This document shows positions 7,125 to 17,902 of a stretch of DNA of 64,000 nucleotides, piece after piece. The DNA comes from Alteromonas hispanica. Lineage in GTDB: Bacteria > Pseudomonadota > Gammaproteobacteria > Enterobacterales > Alteromonadaceae. The notes under the pieces were generated by a model. It was not told the origin of the DNA, searched no databases, and was given only the letters and a program-made list of their open reading frames with translations. Location: the NCBI RefSeq assembly GCF_010500915.1, contig NZ_JAAAWP010000009.1, positions 62,001-126,000 on the forward strand, written 5' to 3'. A program made the translations under genes and the position numbers. Numbering within the stretch: position 1 is the stretch's first letter; every line of letters starts with the position of its first letter.

Positions 7125-9836
7125 ATGCTATCCTCAATCAGAATACAGCTTGTTACAGTGCTATTAGCACTTATCGTGCTTATCCTTTTTCAAAGCTTTA
7201 TAGCCCATGAGAACCAAGCGGTATTAAATCGTGGTGTAGAGACTGCTACCAAGGCAGTTAATGCCGTTGGCATTGTAAAAGAATTAGAACGAGACGTTGT
7301 CGACCTTCAGCGAAATGTACTTATCTTTAAAGAAAATGCCAGTCCGTCAGCCATTACTCGCTTCTCGAGGCTGATGGCATCGATTTCAGACAAACTCGAT
7401 GTTCTTGCCCAGTCAAACTCTGCTTATTCAAATACGCAGGACAATGGCGTGCTTGCGCGGATGAATGAGCATTTAGATGCCTACCAACTCAATTTTAAGC
7501 AAGTAGTAGACGCAAGAGCACAAAGAGACAACCTTGTTTCTGAAGGAACCTTAACGAGTATTTTAGTGCTGCAAAGACTGGCATCAAGCCTACTTAACAC
7601 CGGCGACATTAGCGTGAATACTTACGAGCAAATTACTAAGCAGCTTGTGCTTGCAGAGAACGCCACGCTGAAATATCTCATAAAACCAGACATTACTTTT
7701 GTAGATTTATTCAATCAATCGGTCTCGCCGTTAACAGATATTGTCTCCACAGTTGACGGTATTTCAAAGCGAAAGTTAGAGACCAGAGTGAATAAGCTCA
7801 AGTCAGATTTTTTAACGCTTTCACAAATTACTCAGGGCAATTTATTTCTAGTTAACGTGGTTATGGCCGGGTCAGCAAGAGAGTTTCTTTATTTAAGCGG
7901 TGAACTGGCCAATAATGTATCGGCAGCATCTGAAGCCGCCACACAACATACTTATCAACTCGCTGAAACTACCCAACAAAAGGGAGAACTCTTTTCCCTC
8001 TTTGCAATTTTATTAGCGCTAGCCGCTGCGATATTCACCATGGGCAGGATCCTTGGCCCCATTAAATCCATTACCGGCGTATTCAATAAACTTTCAGAGA
8101 ACGTGCCCATAGAAAATATACCAGGTAGCAAACGCACCGATGAGATAGGCAAGCTTTCCAGAGCCGCCATGGTATTTAGTGATAAAAATCGTCAAACTCA
8201 AAAGTTGTTGGCCGAAGCACAAAGCTTAAATGTAGAACAAGAGCGGCTGAATAATGAGTTGAGAGAGTCTAAGCGCAAAGCAGAGCAAGCCACAGCCTCG
8301 AAAAGTATATTCTTAGCCAATATGAGCCACGAAATACGCACGCCGATGAATGGTATTATTGGTTTAATCGAGCTAGCCCAAAAGCAAACAATCAGCAACA
8401 CGGTAAGAGACTATCTTGATAAAGCAGCGTATTCGGGTCAAATATTACTAAGTGTTATTAATGACATTTTAGACTTCTCAAAAATAGAGGCCGGTGAATT
8501 AAAAATTGAGGAAGTTAGCTTCTCCTTGCATTCTCTTTTCGACAACTTAATTGCTGTTATTGCCCTTCGTGCCAAGGAGAAGAATCTTTCAGTTCGTTTC
8601 TCGGTAAACCCATCACTTTACGCAACTGTTATTGGCGACCCCCTTCGCATAGCCCAAATTATTATGAATATTGGTAACAACGCCGTGAAGTTCACTGATC
8701 AAGGACGGGTTGAAATAGAATTTGATGGCGGGATGAACGCTGATGGCGATGTGTTTACTCTCTCTATGCGGGTGTCAGACACGGGCATTGGCATGAGTGA
8801 AAAGCAACTGAGTAAAATCTTTAAACCCTTCACCCAAGCTGATGGCTCGACTAACAGAATGTATGGCGGCACGGGACTTGGCTTGGCTATTGTGAGTCAA
8901 CTCGTTGAGTTGATGAACGGAGACCTGCGAGCATCTTCATCCCTAGGAAAGGGAAGTGAGTTTTTTATATCACTACCGTTAAGAGCAGTTAACCGACAAA
9001 GCGGTATTTTGAGTCAAACCCCTGCTCTGCCTGAGGGAAGTATTTACGTGACAGCATCTCCTCTACTGCCCGCCTCTTACACACAGCACCTTAACCTTTC
9101 TTCAACAGCAGCATGCTCTATACAAGACGCTCAAGCGCAACCAAATTTGCCAGAACATATTCTTATTGACGTTCCGGATTTTAGTACCTTTAGACAGAAC
9201 TTGCGTTGGTTTAATGAGTTAGTAGAAGAAGGCAAGTCTGTGGGTTTAATTATGGAAACAGCGGGCAGCGCGCTTCAGGCTAAGTATGCGTCGCTATGGA
9301 CCAATCCACTCATCATGCACCCGTTTACGCCTATTCAGTTTGAACGCTTTATTAAACAAGTTCTAGAGAAAGACGGGCACGTTGCCCCAGAGTTGACTGC
9401 GGACAGCCCCCCTTCTATTACACTCGAAGGCCATGTGCTTTTAGTTGAAGATAACAATATAAATCAGTTGGTTACCGGTGAAATGCTAACCAATATGGGC
9501 TTAACCTTTGACGTGGCTGAAGATGGCAAACAAGCCGTGCAAAAAGTTGAGAATTCAACAGAATACGACCTTATTCTCATGGATGTTCAAATGCCCGTTA
9601 TGGATGGTTATGAAGCCACTAAGGCGCTGAGGGAAAAAGGCTTTACAGACATCATAATTATCGGTTTGTCTGCTAACGCGATGAAAGAAGATAAGCAAAA
9701 CGCCATTGATGCGGGGATGAATGACTACATTACCAAGCCTATCAAACAAAAAGCCCTTTCAGCTAAGCTAGAGTATTTCTTGGCAAGAGATCTTACGAAA
9801 AATGCTTCAGACGATGACAGCAACTATTCAATTTAG
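7125..9836 (+). CDS. Hybrid sensor histidine kinase / response regulator
   Basis: A 903-residue inner-membrane kinase. TM1 (about 8-26) and TM2 (about 287-308) enclose a mostly helical periplasmic sensor region. A HAMP segment follows (about 308-360), then a coiled coil, a HisKA domain with phospho-His402 (MSHEIRTPMNG), a HATPase with N box NIGNNAVKF and G boxes DTGIGM and GGTGLGLAI, a spacer of about 130 residues, and a C-terminal receiver with Asp820 (LILMDVQMPVMDG). It forms an operon with the Tat-exported binding protein just upstream, whose product is the likely ligand sensor. No separate Hpt gene is adjacent; the Hpt/HD-GYP protein at 1915 is a candidate acceptor, which is inference. 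Confidence 0.92.
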   Translation: MLSSIRIQLVTVLLALIVLILFQSFIAHENQAVLNRGVETATKAVNAVGIVKELERDVVDLQRNVLIFKENASPSAITRFSRLMASISDKLDVLAQSNSAYSNTQDNGVLARMNEHLDAYQLNFKQVVDARAQRDNLVSEGTLTSILVLQRLASSLLNTGDISVNTYEQITKQLVLAENATLKYLIKPDITFVDLFNQSVSPLTDIVSTVDGISKRKLETRVNKLKSDFLTLSQITQGNLFLVNVVMAGSAREFLYLSGELANNVSAASEAATQHTYQLAETTQQKGELFSLFAILLALAAAIFTMGRILGPIKSITGVFNKLSENVPIENIPGSKRTDEIGKLSRAAMVFSDKNRQTQKLLAEAQSLNVEQERLNNELRESKRKAEQATASKSIFLANMSHEIRTPMNGIIGLIELAQKQTISNTVRDYLDKAAYSGQILLSVINDILDFSKIEAGELKIEEVSFSLHSLFDNLIAVIALRAKEKNLSVRFSVNPSLYATVIGDPLRIAQIIMNIGNNAVKFTDQGRVEIEFDGGMNADGDVFTLSMRVSDTGIGMSEKQLSKIFKPFTQADGSTNRMYGGTGLGLAIVSQLVELMNGDLRASSSLGKGSEFFISLPLRAVNRQSGILSQTPALPEGSIYVTASPLLPASYTQHLNLSSTAACSIQDAQAQPNLPEHILIDVPDFSTFRQNLRWFNELVEEGKSVGLIMETAGSALQAKYASLWTNPLIMHPFTPIQFERFIKQVLEKDGHVAPELTADSPPSITLEGHVLLVEDNNINQLVTGEMLTNMGLTFDVAEDGKQAVQKVENSTEYDLILMDVQMPVMDGYEATKALREKGFTDIIIIGLSANAMKEDKQNAIDAGMNDYITKPIKQKALSAKLEYFLARDLTKNASDDDSNYSI

Positions 9837-9844
9837 GCATGACA

Positions 9845-9880
9845 AAAAAACGGGGCCATTAATTTGGCCCCGTTTTTATT
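9845..9880. terminator. Bidirectional rho-independent terminator
   Basis: The stem ACGGGGCC/GGCCCCGT is flanked by an A-run on the left and TTTTTATT on the right. It lies between the convergent hybrid kinase and valS and can serve both. Confidence 0.85.
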
Positions 9881-9919
9881 GTTGAATATACTGCTGAATA
9901 CAATAAAGGTTAAGCGACT

Positions 9920-12694
9920 CTAGAGAGCAGCAATCGTCTCATATTGTTCTTTCAGTTTTGCCAACGCTTTTTCACCCTCGTCGAGCTTACCGCGTTCCTT
10001 TTCGATTACGGCTTCAGGTGCATTGCTAACAAACTTTTCATTGCTAAGTTTGCCACGGGTTCTTGATACGTCTTTCTCAACTTTTTCCATGGCCTTGGTG
10101 ATACGTGCAAGCTCTGCATCTTTATCAATAAGCCCTGCCATAGGTATCAGAATTTCCATCTCTCCTACTAGCGCCGTCGCGCTCGCTGGTGCTTTTTCAC
10201 CGGCAGTAAGAATAGTTACGCTCTCAAGTTTAGACAACTTATCTAAGAAACCTTTAGCAGCCTCTAAACGCCGTTTGTCTTCGTCACTCACATTTCTGAG
10301 TAAAGCATTAAGCGGTTTATTTGGGGAAATATCCATTTCGCCACGAATATTGCGAATGCCAACAATAAACTTCTTCACCCACTCAATATCGGCCAGCACG
10401 CTCTCGTCTTGCTTATCCGCTTCAACTTCTGGGAATGGCTGCACCATGATGCTAGCGTCGTCTTCAACGTTAAGTGCGCTTAGCGGCACAACACGCTGCC
10501 AAATAGTATCGGTGATAAACGGCATAAGAGGATGCATTAGTCGCATCAGGCTCTCTAGCACGTTGATGAGTGTATGGCGAGTTCCTCGCTTTTCAGCCTC
10601 GCTACTTGAATCATTGCTAAGCACTGGCTTTGTGAGCTCAAGGTACCAATCGCAGAATTGATTCCAAGTAAATTCATACACAGTTTGCGCAGCAATATCG
10701 AAACGGTAATCAGAAAGTGCTTTCTCAAATTCAACAAGGGTCTGTTGAAACTTCGCCCAAATCCAGCGATCTGCCAAACTGAGTACCATATCACCGCCAT
10801 TCGCACCGGTATCATGCTCTTCCGTATTCATCAAAACAAAACGCGATGCGTTCCAAATTTTGTTACAGAAGTTTCGATAGCCCTCAACGCGAGACATATC
10901 AAAATTGATATCTCTGCTGGTAGATGCCATTGCCGCAAAAGTAAAGCGAAGAGCATCGGTACCGTAGGCATGAATACCTTCAGGGAACTGTTTGCGCGTG
11001 CGCTTAACGATTTTTTCAGCTAACTGGGGCTGCATCATTCCGGCAGTGCGCTTCTCAACAAGAGACTCGAGGTCGATGCCGTCAATCAGGTCAATAGGGT
11101 CAAGCACGTTGCCTTTTGATTTCGACATTTTGTCACCGCTCTCATCGCGTATGAGGCCTGTGATGTAAATGTCTTTAAATGGAATTTTTCCAGTAAACTT
11201 CTTGGTCATCATGATCATTCTGGCAACCCAGAAGAAAATAATGTCAAAGCCTGTTACCAAAACAGATGACGGAACAAACGTCTCTAAATCGGGAGTGTCT
11301 TTTGGCCATCCCATAGTGGCGAAAGGCCATAGCGCACTAGAAAACCACGTATCGAGAACGTCATTATCTTGGGTTAACGTAACCTCGCTACCTAAGTCAT
11401 TTTTCGCGCGTACTTCTTCTTCGGTGCGACCTACGTAAACCTTGCCGTTCTCATCATACCAAGCTGGAATGCGATGTCCCCACCAAAGCTGACGAGAAAT
11501 ACACCAGTCTTGAATGTTATTCATCCACTGGAAGTAGGTTTTGTTCCAGTTTTCTGGAACAAAGCGAATTTCACCGCTTTCTACTGCTTCAATTGCGGGC
11601 TTGGCAAGAGACTCTACCGCCACGTACCATTGGTCTGTAAGGTAAGGCTCGATTACCGCCCCCGTGCGATCGCCACGCGGCACTTTAAGCTTATGCGGCT
11701 CTACTTTTACCAAAACACCACTGTTATCTAAATCGGCGACGATTTGCTTACGGGCGTCAAAGCGATCTAAACCGCGGTATGCCTCTGGCGCATCGTCATT
11801 TATTTTGGCATCGTCGGTAAGAATATTGATCATGGCAAGGTTGTGGCGCTTACCCATGTCATAGTCGTTAAAGTCATGGGCAGGGGTTATTTTCACGCAT
11901 CCTGTACCAAATTCCATATCAACGTAGTCATCGGCAATTATGGGGATCAAACGCCCTGTTATTGGCAGTTTAATATCTTTGCCGATAAAGCCTTGATAAC
12001 GTTCATCATCGGGATGAACAGCTACAGCGGTATCACCTAGCATCGTTTCTGGGCGTGTTGTAGCTACCACAAGCTCACCGCTACCATCGGCAAGAGGATA
12101 GCGCATGTGCCACATGTGGCCATCTTCTTCTTCGTTGAGAACTTCAAGATCGGATACTGCGGTGTGCAGTACAGGGTCCCAGTTAACGAGACGCTTACCG
12201 CGATAAATAAGCCCTTCTTCATGCAGCTTTACGAAGACTTCTGTCACTGCCGTCGATAAATCGTCGTCCATAGTAAAAACTTCGCGAGACCAATCTGGCG
12301 ATGTTCCTAATCGACGCATTTGGCTGGTGATAGTACCGCCACTTTGCTCTTTCCACTCCCAGATCTTTTTAATAAAGTCTTCGCGGCCCAAATCGTGGCG
12401 TGTTTTACCTTGGGCATTTAACTGGCGTTCAACTACCATTTGCGTGGCGATACCCGCGTGGTCTGTACCCACCTGCCACAACGTGTTGTCGCCTTTCATT
12501 CTGTGGTAACGGGTTAACGCATCCATTATGGTCTGCTGAAATCCGTGGCCCATGTGTAGACTTCCCGTCACGTTTGGCGGGGGAAGAAGAATACAGTAGG
12601 GTTCACCACTACCAGATGCTTTAAATAAACCCGCGTCTTCCCATTTTTTATAGCACTGCTGCTCGATAGACTGCGGTTCGAAGGTTTTATCCAT
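9920..12694 (-). CDS. valS: Valyl-tRNA synthetase
   Basis: Class I aminoacyl-tRNA synthetase charging tRNA-Val. It shows the HIGH-type motif in [15 protein letters not shown], the editing-domain stretch [18 protein letters not shown], the KMSKS loop ([13 protein letters not shown]), an anticodon-binding domain and a C-terminal coiled-coil arm (residues about 855-924) of the ValS type. The 924-residue length is normal for gammaproteobacteria. It is the last gene of pepA-holC-valS, starting 65 bases after holC, the same order as in E. coli. Confidence 0.98.
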   Translation of the reverse strand: MDKTFEPQSIEQQCYKKWEDAGLFKASGSGEPYCILLPPPNVTGSLHMGHGFQQTIMDALTRYHRMKGDNTLWQVGTDHAGIATQMVVERQLNAQGKTRHDLGREDFIKKIWEWKEQSGGTITSQMRRLGTSPDWSREVFTMDDDLSTAVTEVFVKLHEEGLIYRGKRLVNWDPVLHTAVSDLEVLNEEEDGHMWHMRYPLADGSGELVVATTRPETMLGDTAVAVHPDDERYQGFIGKDIKLPITGRLIPIIADDYVDMEFGTGCVKITPAHDFNDYDMGKRHNLAMINILTDDAKINDDAPEAYRGLDRFDARKQIVADLDNSGVLVKVEPHKLKVPRGDRTGAVIEPYLTDQWYVAVESLAKPAIEAVESGEIRFVPENWNKTYFQWMNNIQDWCISRQLWWGHRIPAWYDENGKVYVGRTEEEVRAKNDLGSEVTLTQDNDVLDTWFSSALWPFATMGWPKDTPDLETFVPSSVLVTGFDIIFFWVARMIMMTKKFTGKIPFKDIYITGLIRDESGDKMSKSKGNVLDPIDLIDGIDLESLVEKRTAGMMQPQLAEKIVKRTRKQFPEGIHAYGTDALRFTFAAMASTSRDINFDMSRVEGYRNFCNKIWNASRFVLMNTEEHDTGANGGDMVLSLADRWIWAKFQQTLVEFEKALSDYRFDIAAQTVYEFTWNQFCDWYLELTKPVLSNDSSSEAEKRGTRHTLINVLESLMRLMHPLMPFITDTIWQRVVPLSALNVEDDASIMVQPFPEVEADKQDESVLADIEWVKKFIVGIRNIRGEMDISPNKPLNALLRNVSDEDKRRLEAAKGFLDKLSKLESVTILTAGEKAPASATALVGEMEILIPMAGLIDKDAELARITKAMEKVEKDVSRTRGKLSNEKFVSNAPEAVIEKERGKLDEGEKALAKLKEQYETIAAL

Positions 12695-12759
12695 TACTGA
12701 CTCTCGTTTTGAAGCTGATGTAACTTGGGTGAAAAAGTAAACGTGCTAGGTGCGCGCCG

Positions 12760-13182
12760 TCATGCAGACTTAAATTGCATACTACAACCAGCTTGCTGAT
12801 AGTTTTTGTATCTCACCCGCGCTGCTTGCTTAGCATTTTCATCCACGGGTACAAAATCGATGATTTGGCGGTGTTGGTTAGGCGATGGCACCATGCCAGA
12901 ACCCACGTTTACCACCATTTGACGCCGGGCAACCTGCTCTGGTTGCCAGCATATTTCTACCGGCGTACCTGCTTGTGGTCCTTCACCGTATAAATTGTGA
13001 GGTACAAAACGGTTCGCCGGCAGTTGCCACAGCAGTTCATCAACTTCTTCTGCTTGTGCCTGCGTATCGCACAGCACACTCATTTTTTGTTTATTAGCAA
13101 AAGCGTTAGCAACAATTTCACTGGCTTTGCCAGCAACGCCATTATCGCTAGCGCTTAGTTGATAAAAAATAACCTGTGGCAT
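12760..13182 (-). CDS. holC: DNA polymerase III chi subunit
   Basis: HolC (chi) joins the clamp loader to single-strand-binding protein. The 140-residue product starts with the typical MPQVIFYQL and contains KMSVLCDTQAQAEEVDELLW and NRFVPHNLYGEGP, the recurring pattern of chi proteins. It lies six bases after pepA and just before valS, the conserved neighbourhood that supports the call for a poorly conserved protein. Confidence 0.93.
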   Translation of the reverse strand: MPQVIFYQLSASDNGVAGKASEIVANAFANKQKMSVLCDTQAQAEEVDELLWQLPANRFVPHNLYGEGPQAGTPVEICWQPEQVARRQMVVNVGSGMVPSPNQHRQIIDFVPVDENAKQAARVRYKNYQQAGCSMQFKSA

Positions 13183-13188
13183 GCTAGG

Positions 13189-14694
13189 TTAGTCCTCTAA
13201 CTTAATGTCTGCTCGGTTCATTAAGAACTGAGAAAGCATAGGAACAGGACGCCCCGTCGCACCTTTATTTTTACCACTGCGCCATGCGGTTCCAGCGATA
13301 TCAAGGTGTGCCCAGTTGTACTTTTTAGTGAAGCGCGACAAGAAACAACCCGCTGTTATGCTTCCCGCCGGACGACCACCTAAGTTGGTCATATCGGCAA
13401 ACGGGCTTTCTAACTGCTCTTGATAATCATCCCACAACGGCAAACGCCAAGCGCGGTCTGAACTTTGCTCTGAGGCGTTAAGTAACTCATGGGCAAGAGG
13501 ATTATGAGTACTCATCACCGCAGTAGCGTGGTGACCAAGGGCAATAATGGCTGCGCCGGTAAGGGTTGCTACGTCAATTACCAACTCAGGCTCGTAGCGT
13601 TCTACATAAGTTAATGCATCACACAGCACTAAACGGCCTTCTGCGTCGGTATTTAGCACTTCAACGGTTTGACCCGACATGGTTGTTAAAATGTCACCTG
13701 GACGATACGCATTGCCGCTTGGCATGTTTTCACAGCCAGCGAGCACGCCAACAACATTAATGGGTAAATTAAGCGCGGCAATAGTGTGCATTGTGCCTAA
13801 TACGCCCGCAGCGCCGCCCATGTCGTATTTCATTTCGTCCATGGCTTCGCCTGGTTTAAGCGATATACCGCCAGAGTCGAAGGTCAATCCTTTACCTACA
13901 AGCACGATAGGCGCCTGATCTGCAGGGCCGCCACGGTGATGCATAATACTCATCATGCTTTCATTTTCAGAGCCGCGCCCTACCGCTAGATAAGCTTGCA
14001 TACCAAGTTCTGCCATTTGCGTTTCGTCAACCACTTCAGCGGTTATACTGTCATAACGACTCGCAAGCTCTTGTGCTTGTTTCCATAGATATTCTGGATT
14101 ACAAATGTTGGGTGGCATGTTGGCCACGTCTTTTGTCACTTTGGCACCACGAGAAATCGCTAAACCATGTTCAACAGCGCGCTCGCCCACGGTTAACTCG
14201 CGACGGGTGGGAACATTGAAGACAATTTTGCGCAACGGGCGACGTGGCTCACCTTTCTTCGTTTTAAGCTGTAAGAATGTGTACAGCGAGTCTTCTGTGG
14301 CTTCTACCGCCTGGCGTACTTTCCAATAGGTATCACGGCCTTTTACATGAAGTTCGGTCAAGAAGCACACGGCTTCCATTGACCCAGTTTCATTCAGTGT
14401 TTGGATTGTTTTTGCAATGATATTTTTGTACTGACGCTCGTCTAATTCGCGCTCTTTTCCGCAACCGACAAGTAAAACCCGCTCGCTCAAGACGTTTGGT
14501 ACATTGTGTAGCAGCAACATCTGGCCGGCTTTGCCTTCTAAATCGCCGCGGCGCAACAGGTTGCTGATATAACCATTGCTGATCTCGTCTAGCTGTTCTG
14601 CCACTGCCGTTAAACGGCGTGGTTCGAAGACGCCCACAACGATACAGGCACTACGTTGCTTTTCTGGGCTGCCACTTTTTACACTAAACTCCAC
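13189..14694 (-). CDS. pepA: Cytosol aminopeptidase (leucyl aminopeptidase)
   Basis: M17 family two-metal aminopeptidase; in E. coli PepA also acts as a DNA-binding protein at cer sites and carAB. Metal and catalytic motifs are [25 protein letters not shown] and [14 protein letters not shown] (the M17 signature). The frame is open to 14745, but a GTG at 14694 is the better start. GAGGT lies six bases upstream of it, and the product then begins (M)[15 protein letters not shown] exactly like E. coli PepA as I recall it. This gives 501 residues. It heads pepA-holC-valS. Confidence 0.97.
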   Translation of the reverse strand: MEFSVKSGSPEKQRSACIVVGVFEPRRLTAVAEQLDEISNGYISNLLRRGDLEGKAGQMLLLHNVPNVLSERVLLVGCGKERELDERQYKNIIAKTIQTLNETGSMEAVCFLTELHVKGRDTYWKVRQAVEATEDSLYTFLQLKTKKGEPRRPLRKIVFNVPTRRELTVGERAVEHGLAISRGAKVTKDVANMPPNICNPEYLWKQAQELASRYDSITAEVVDETQMAELGMQAYLAVGRGSENESMMSIMHHRGGPADQAPIVLVGKGLTFDSGGISLKPGEAMDEMKYDMGGAAGVLGTMHTIAALNLPINVVGVLAGCENMPSGNAYRPGDILTTMSGQTVEVLNTDAEGRLVLCDALTYVERYEPELVIDVATLTGAAIIALGHHATAVMSTHNPLAHELLNASEQSSDRAWRLPLWDDYQEQLESPFADMTNLGGRPAGSITAGCFLSRFTKKYNWAHLDIAGTAWRSGKNKGATGRPVPMLSQFLMNRADIKLED

Positions 14695-14954
14695 GATATT
14701 ACCTCGCTTTTCGTCGTTTATAGTTTGCACGATGACTAAAATCACGTAACGTTTCGCGCTGCTTTATGTTTTAATACGCAGAATAACTTTTAAGTTCACT
14801 GCGATGAACGCGTTTGCCCTTAAATATAGGCCAAATTAGCGTCAAAACATCATGCAAACAGTTTATGGTTGCAGGCAAAACGTGTAAAAACGATAAGTTT
14901 AAACAAAATTGTGCTTTCTTTCACTAAAATTCCTAATTATCCGGGCAGACTGAG
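14695..14954. other. Divergent pepA / lptF promoter region
   Basis: This gap separates pepA from lptF, a common gammaproteobacterial arrangement, and carries both promoters. No RNA gene or clear operator is recognised. Confidence 0.5.
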
Positions 14955-16055
14955 ATGCTGATATTCCGCTATTTACTTAAGGAAACGCTTAAATCTCAGC
15001 TAGCGATTTTCTTTATCTTAATGGCCATTTTTGTCACCTTGCGCTTTGTGCGTGTTTTAGGTGATGCTTCTGATGGCGACATCCCCGCAGGTTTGGTTTT
15101 GGGCTTCTTAGGTCTTTATGCCCCCATGCTATCATCTCTTGTGCTGCCAATAAGCGCTTATCTCGGCATTATGCTGGCCCATGGCCGACTATACGTTGAT
15201 AGCGAAATGACTGTTATGCGCGCTTGCGGCATTAGTGAATGGTATATAACGAGGGTAATGCTGTTCCTGTCGGTGCTGATTATGATTGTTACCGGCGCTA
15301 TTACACTGTATTTCGCTCCTCTTGCTGCAGAAAACGAATATCAACTGCGAGAAAAAGCGCGCAACGAAGCGGGCATCTCGGCGCTTATGCCCGGTAGATT
15401 TCAACAAACCGGCAACGAAAAAGCAGTTATTTTTGCTCACGACGTTGATGAAAACGACAAACTAAAACGAGTCTTTTTATCGCAAAATCAAAGTGACGAT
15501 AGCAAAGAACAGGTGCGTGTGGTTTACGCACAAACAGGTGACGTAGCAACAAATGCAGACGGCACCCGTAACCTTATCCTGAAGCAAGGCGTGCAGTACG
15601 AGGGCGTACAATCGGGTAACGCCTATCGAAAAGTTGAGTTTGACGAATACCAAATTCAAATTGCCGACAAGCCTGCAGAAGAGCCTCGCAAAAAAGTGAG
15701 TGTATTACCAACCACTGAACTGTGGAATGACGACAGCATAGAAGCACGAGCCGAACTGCAATGGCGTATTGCCATTCCCCTTTCTATTCCTTTTTTAGTG
15801 CTTATAGCCGTGCCGCTGAGTGCCGTTGATCCAAGGCAAGGTCGATTTGGCAAAATGTTCCCTGCCATATTACTTTACCTGGGGTATTTTTTATTACTGT
15901 TAGCCAGCAGACGCGTGCTTGAAGATGGGAAAATGCCACCTCAACTTGGGCTGTGGTGGGTTCACACCGTTATGCTTGTGATTGGTTTTGTCTTAATTGT
16001 TCGCGATAGGAAAACCGGCACTCAGTTACGTGCTTGGATATTGGGGAAAAAATAA
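14955..16055 (+). CDS. lptF: LPS export ABC transporter permease LptF
   Basis: LptF and LptG form the membrane part of the LptB2FG extractor that pulls lipopolysaccharide from the inner membrane into the LptA bridge. The 366-residue protein has the YjgP/YjgQ layout. TM helices lie near 12-35, 50-80 and 95-125, a periplasmic beta-jellyroll spans about 125-265, and three TM helices lie at 270-360. It begins MLIFRYLLKETLKSQL, typical of LptF. The stop is directly followed by the lptG ATG with no gap, so the two are coupled. Confidence 0.95.
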   Translation: MLIFRYLLKETLKSQLAIFFILMAIFVTLRFVRVLGDASDGDIPAGLVLGFLGLYAPMLSSLVLPISAYLGIMLAHGRLYVDSEMTVMRACGISEWYITRVMLFLSVLIMIVTGAITLYFAPLAAENEYQLREKARNEAGISALMPGRFQQTGNEKAVIFAHDVDENDKLKRVFLSQNQSDDSKEQVRVVYAQTGDVATNADGTRNLILKQGVQYEGVQSGNAYRKVEFDEYQIQIADKPAEEPRKKVSVLPTTELWNDDSIEARAELQWRIAIPLSIPFLVLIAVPLSAVDPRQGRFGKMFPAILLYLGYFLLLLASRRVLEDGKMPPQLGLWWVHTVMLVIGFVLIVRDRKTGTQLRAWILGKK

Positions 16056-17117
16056 ATGTTTAAGATCCTCGATTTGTATGTAGCACGAACATTATTAAGC
16101 ACAGTTACAGTAACCCTTAGCGTACTAATTGGACTCAGCGCGCTCATAAAATTTGTAGAACAGCTGCGAAAGATTGGTGAAGGCGACTACGACATGCTTC
16201 TCGCATTTTTGTATGTTTTGTTGAGCCTGCCTCGCGATTTGGAGCAGTTTTTCCCTATGGCTACCCTAATTGGTGGCTTAGTGGGAATGGGCGTACTTGC
16301 AAGCAATAGCGAGCTTGTAGTCATGCAGGCCGCAGGACTGAGCCGCTGGAATATCATCAATTCTGCCATGAAGTCGACGCTGATTATGATTTTGGTGGTT
16401 ATGGCTGTTGGCGAGTGGGTAACCCCGGTAAGCGAAACAAAAGCCAAACAGCTCCGCACGGAGGCCATTTCTGGGGGAAGCTTGTTCTCATCTGATAAGC
16501 TTGTATGGGCGAAAGATGGCGAACGGTTCGTCAGCATTGGGCAGGTTCTCAGCCAAGATGCGTTAAAAGATATTCGCATTTACACCTTTAACACCGACCT
16601 TTCGCTGCAAAGCATTAGCTATGCGAATACGGGCACGTTCGACGACGACGGCTGGTGGCTAAACAACGTGGATGTAACAACTTTCACTGAGCAACAGATT
16701 TCAACGGAAAACATTGAAAGAAAGCGCTGGAGCTCAACTCTCACTCCAGACAAATTGGGTATAGTGGCAGTAAAACCAGAAGCATTATCTATTACCGGCT
16801 TGATAGACTATGTGAACTATTTAGAAAGTAACGATCAGGACCCCGCACGCTACGAACTCGCTCTATGGCGCAAGATATTGCAACCGGTGTCTGTTGGCGT
16901 GATGCTATTAATGGCACTGTCGTTTATCTTTGGCCCACTGAGAAGTGTTACCATGGGAGCACGGGTCATTATGGGGGTACTAACCGGTTTTGGTTTCTTT
17001 ATTCTCAATGAAGTGTTTGGGCCTGTGAGTTTAGTTTATCAGTTACCGCCATTTCTGGGCGCGCTTCTACCAAGCCTGCTGTTTGCCGCTATTGCTGGCA
17101 TAATGCTTCGGCGCTGA
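16056..17117 (+). CDS. lptG: LPS export ABC transporter permease LptG
   Basis: Partner permease of LptF. The 353-residue product begins MFKILDLYVARTLL and has the same six-TM plus periplasmic jellyroll plan. N-terminal helices flank EQLRKIGEGDY, a periplasmic domain spans about 130-265, and C-terminal helices include MALSFIFGPLRSVTMG and EVFGPVSLVYQLPP, both characteristic of LptG. It starts on the base after the lptF stop. A terminator follows at 17204. Confidence 0.95.
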   Translation: MFKILDLYVARTLLSTVTVTLSVLIGLSALIKFVEQLRKIGEGDYDMLLAFLYVLLSLPRDLEQFFPMATLIGGLVGMGVLASNSELVVMQAAGLSRWNIINSAMKSTLIMILVVMAVGEWVTPVSETKAKQLRTEAISGGSLFSSDKLVWAKDGERFVSIGQVLSQDALKDIRIYTFNTDLSLQSISYANTGTFDDDGWWLNNVDVTTFTEQQISTENIERKRWSSTLTPDKLGIVAVKPEALSITGLIDYVNYLESNDQDPARYELALWRKILQPVSVGVMLLMALSFIFGPLRSVTMGARVIMGVLTGFGFFILNEVFGPVSLVYQLPPFLGALLPSLLFAAIAGIMLRR

Positions 17118-17155
17118 TCACACTTACGTTGCTTTAACTGATTTAGATAGCAAAC

Positions 17156-17200
17156 TTGCTAGATTAAAGCTCGCTAGATTTAAACTCGCTAGATTTGAGA
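17156..17200 (+). repeat. Three tandem 15-bp repeats
   Basis: The unit T(T/C)GCTAGATT plus five variable bases occurs three times with exact 15-base period between the lptG stop and its terminator. It has no coding role that I can see. Confidence 0.7.
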
Positions 17201-17203
17201 GCC

Positions 17204-17231
17204 AAAAGGGCAATATCTGCCCTTTTCTTTT
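17204..17231 (+). terminator. Terminator after lptFG
   Basis: The stem AAAAGGGCA/TGCCCTTTT with loop ATATC is followed by CTTTT. It is probably bidirectional, since the RDD gene converges from the right. Confidence 0.8.
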
Positions 17232-17323
17232 GCTCATCGCTTTTGCTAACGAGTCTTAAATTTTAATGCTTGTTCTTAAGAGCTGTAAGCAACTTTGTGT
17301 GCCTCTTTTCAACGCTGTTTTGC

Positions 17324-17902
17324 CTACCAGCTTTTATGGTCATTCGCTTCTTTTGACAGCTTTAATACTTCGGTTTTTGCTAATCTGTCTTGTAGCGACT
17401 GTTTTTCTTTTATATCGAACAACACCAGTAACGTGCCTAATCCGCAAAGTGAAGCAATAAGGCGAGTAAGTAAACGCCCCATGGTAACGGGCTCATCTAC
17501 TGTGCTAAAAATACGGAGCCGCCAAGCACGCATGCCTAATGTTTGCCCTCCTCGTTTCCAGAACCATAAAAAGAAGCCGGCTATCCACAAACCTACCCAA
17601 ACCTGAATAAGAAGTTTGTATGCTGTAGAGGCCTGAATGAAATCGGCTGGCTCAGCATAACCTTGCATGTCTATGGCGCCATTTTTCAACATAATAATAA
17701 GCGTGACTATAATCACCATTGCCGCACACATGCCCACTGCAATAGCAACAAGTGCATCGTAAACCATGGCTAGAAGACGACGAAAAAAGCCTGCCCGCTC
17801 TCCAAATTCAGACGCAGGTGTATTCTGGCTTTTCATGTCTGCTTCACTACTTTCATTTTTTTTGCGAACTCGCTTTTGAGCTCTTACTTTGTTTTTTGAC
17901 AC
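17324..17902 (-). CDS. RDD-family membrane protein
   Basis: The 192-residue product has a basic, hydrophilic N terminus (KNKVRAQKRVRKK), then the RDD-type motif RLLAMVYDALV with its conserved Arg and Asp. Hydrophobic helices lie near 45-75, 95-115 and 145-165, with the recurring RGGQTLGMRAWRLRI stretch. RDD proteins are small integral membrane proteins of mostly unknown function, some linked to ion exchange. No functional partner is adjacent. Confidence 0.85.
   Translation of the reverse strand: MSKNKVRAQKRVRKKNESSEADMKSQNTPASEFGERAGFFRRLLAMVYDALVAIAVGMCAAMVIIVTLIIMLKNGAIDMQGYAEPADFIQASTAYKLLIQVWVGLWIAGFFLWFWKRGGQTLGMRAWRLRIFSTVDEPVTMGRLLTRLIASLCGLGTLLVLFDIKEKQSLQDRLAKTEVLKLSKEANDHKSW

Noticed and set aside
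10023..10661. Long open frame on the plus strand inside valS
   Set aside because: It is a shadow of the valS coding strand with low-complexity Ser/Leu composition and no ribosome site.
14695..14745. Upstream extension of pepA ([15 protein letters not shown]...)
   Set aside because: The GTG at 14694 has a GAGGT site six bases upstream and gives the conserved N terminus.
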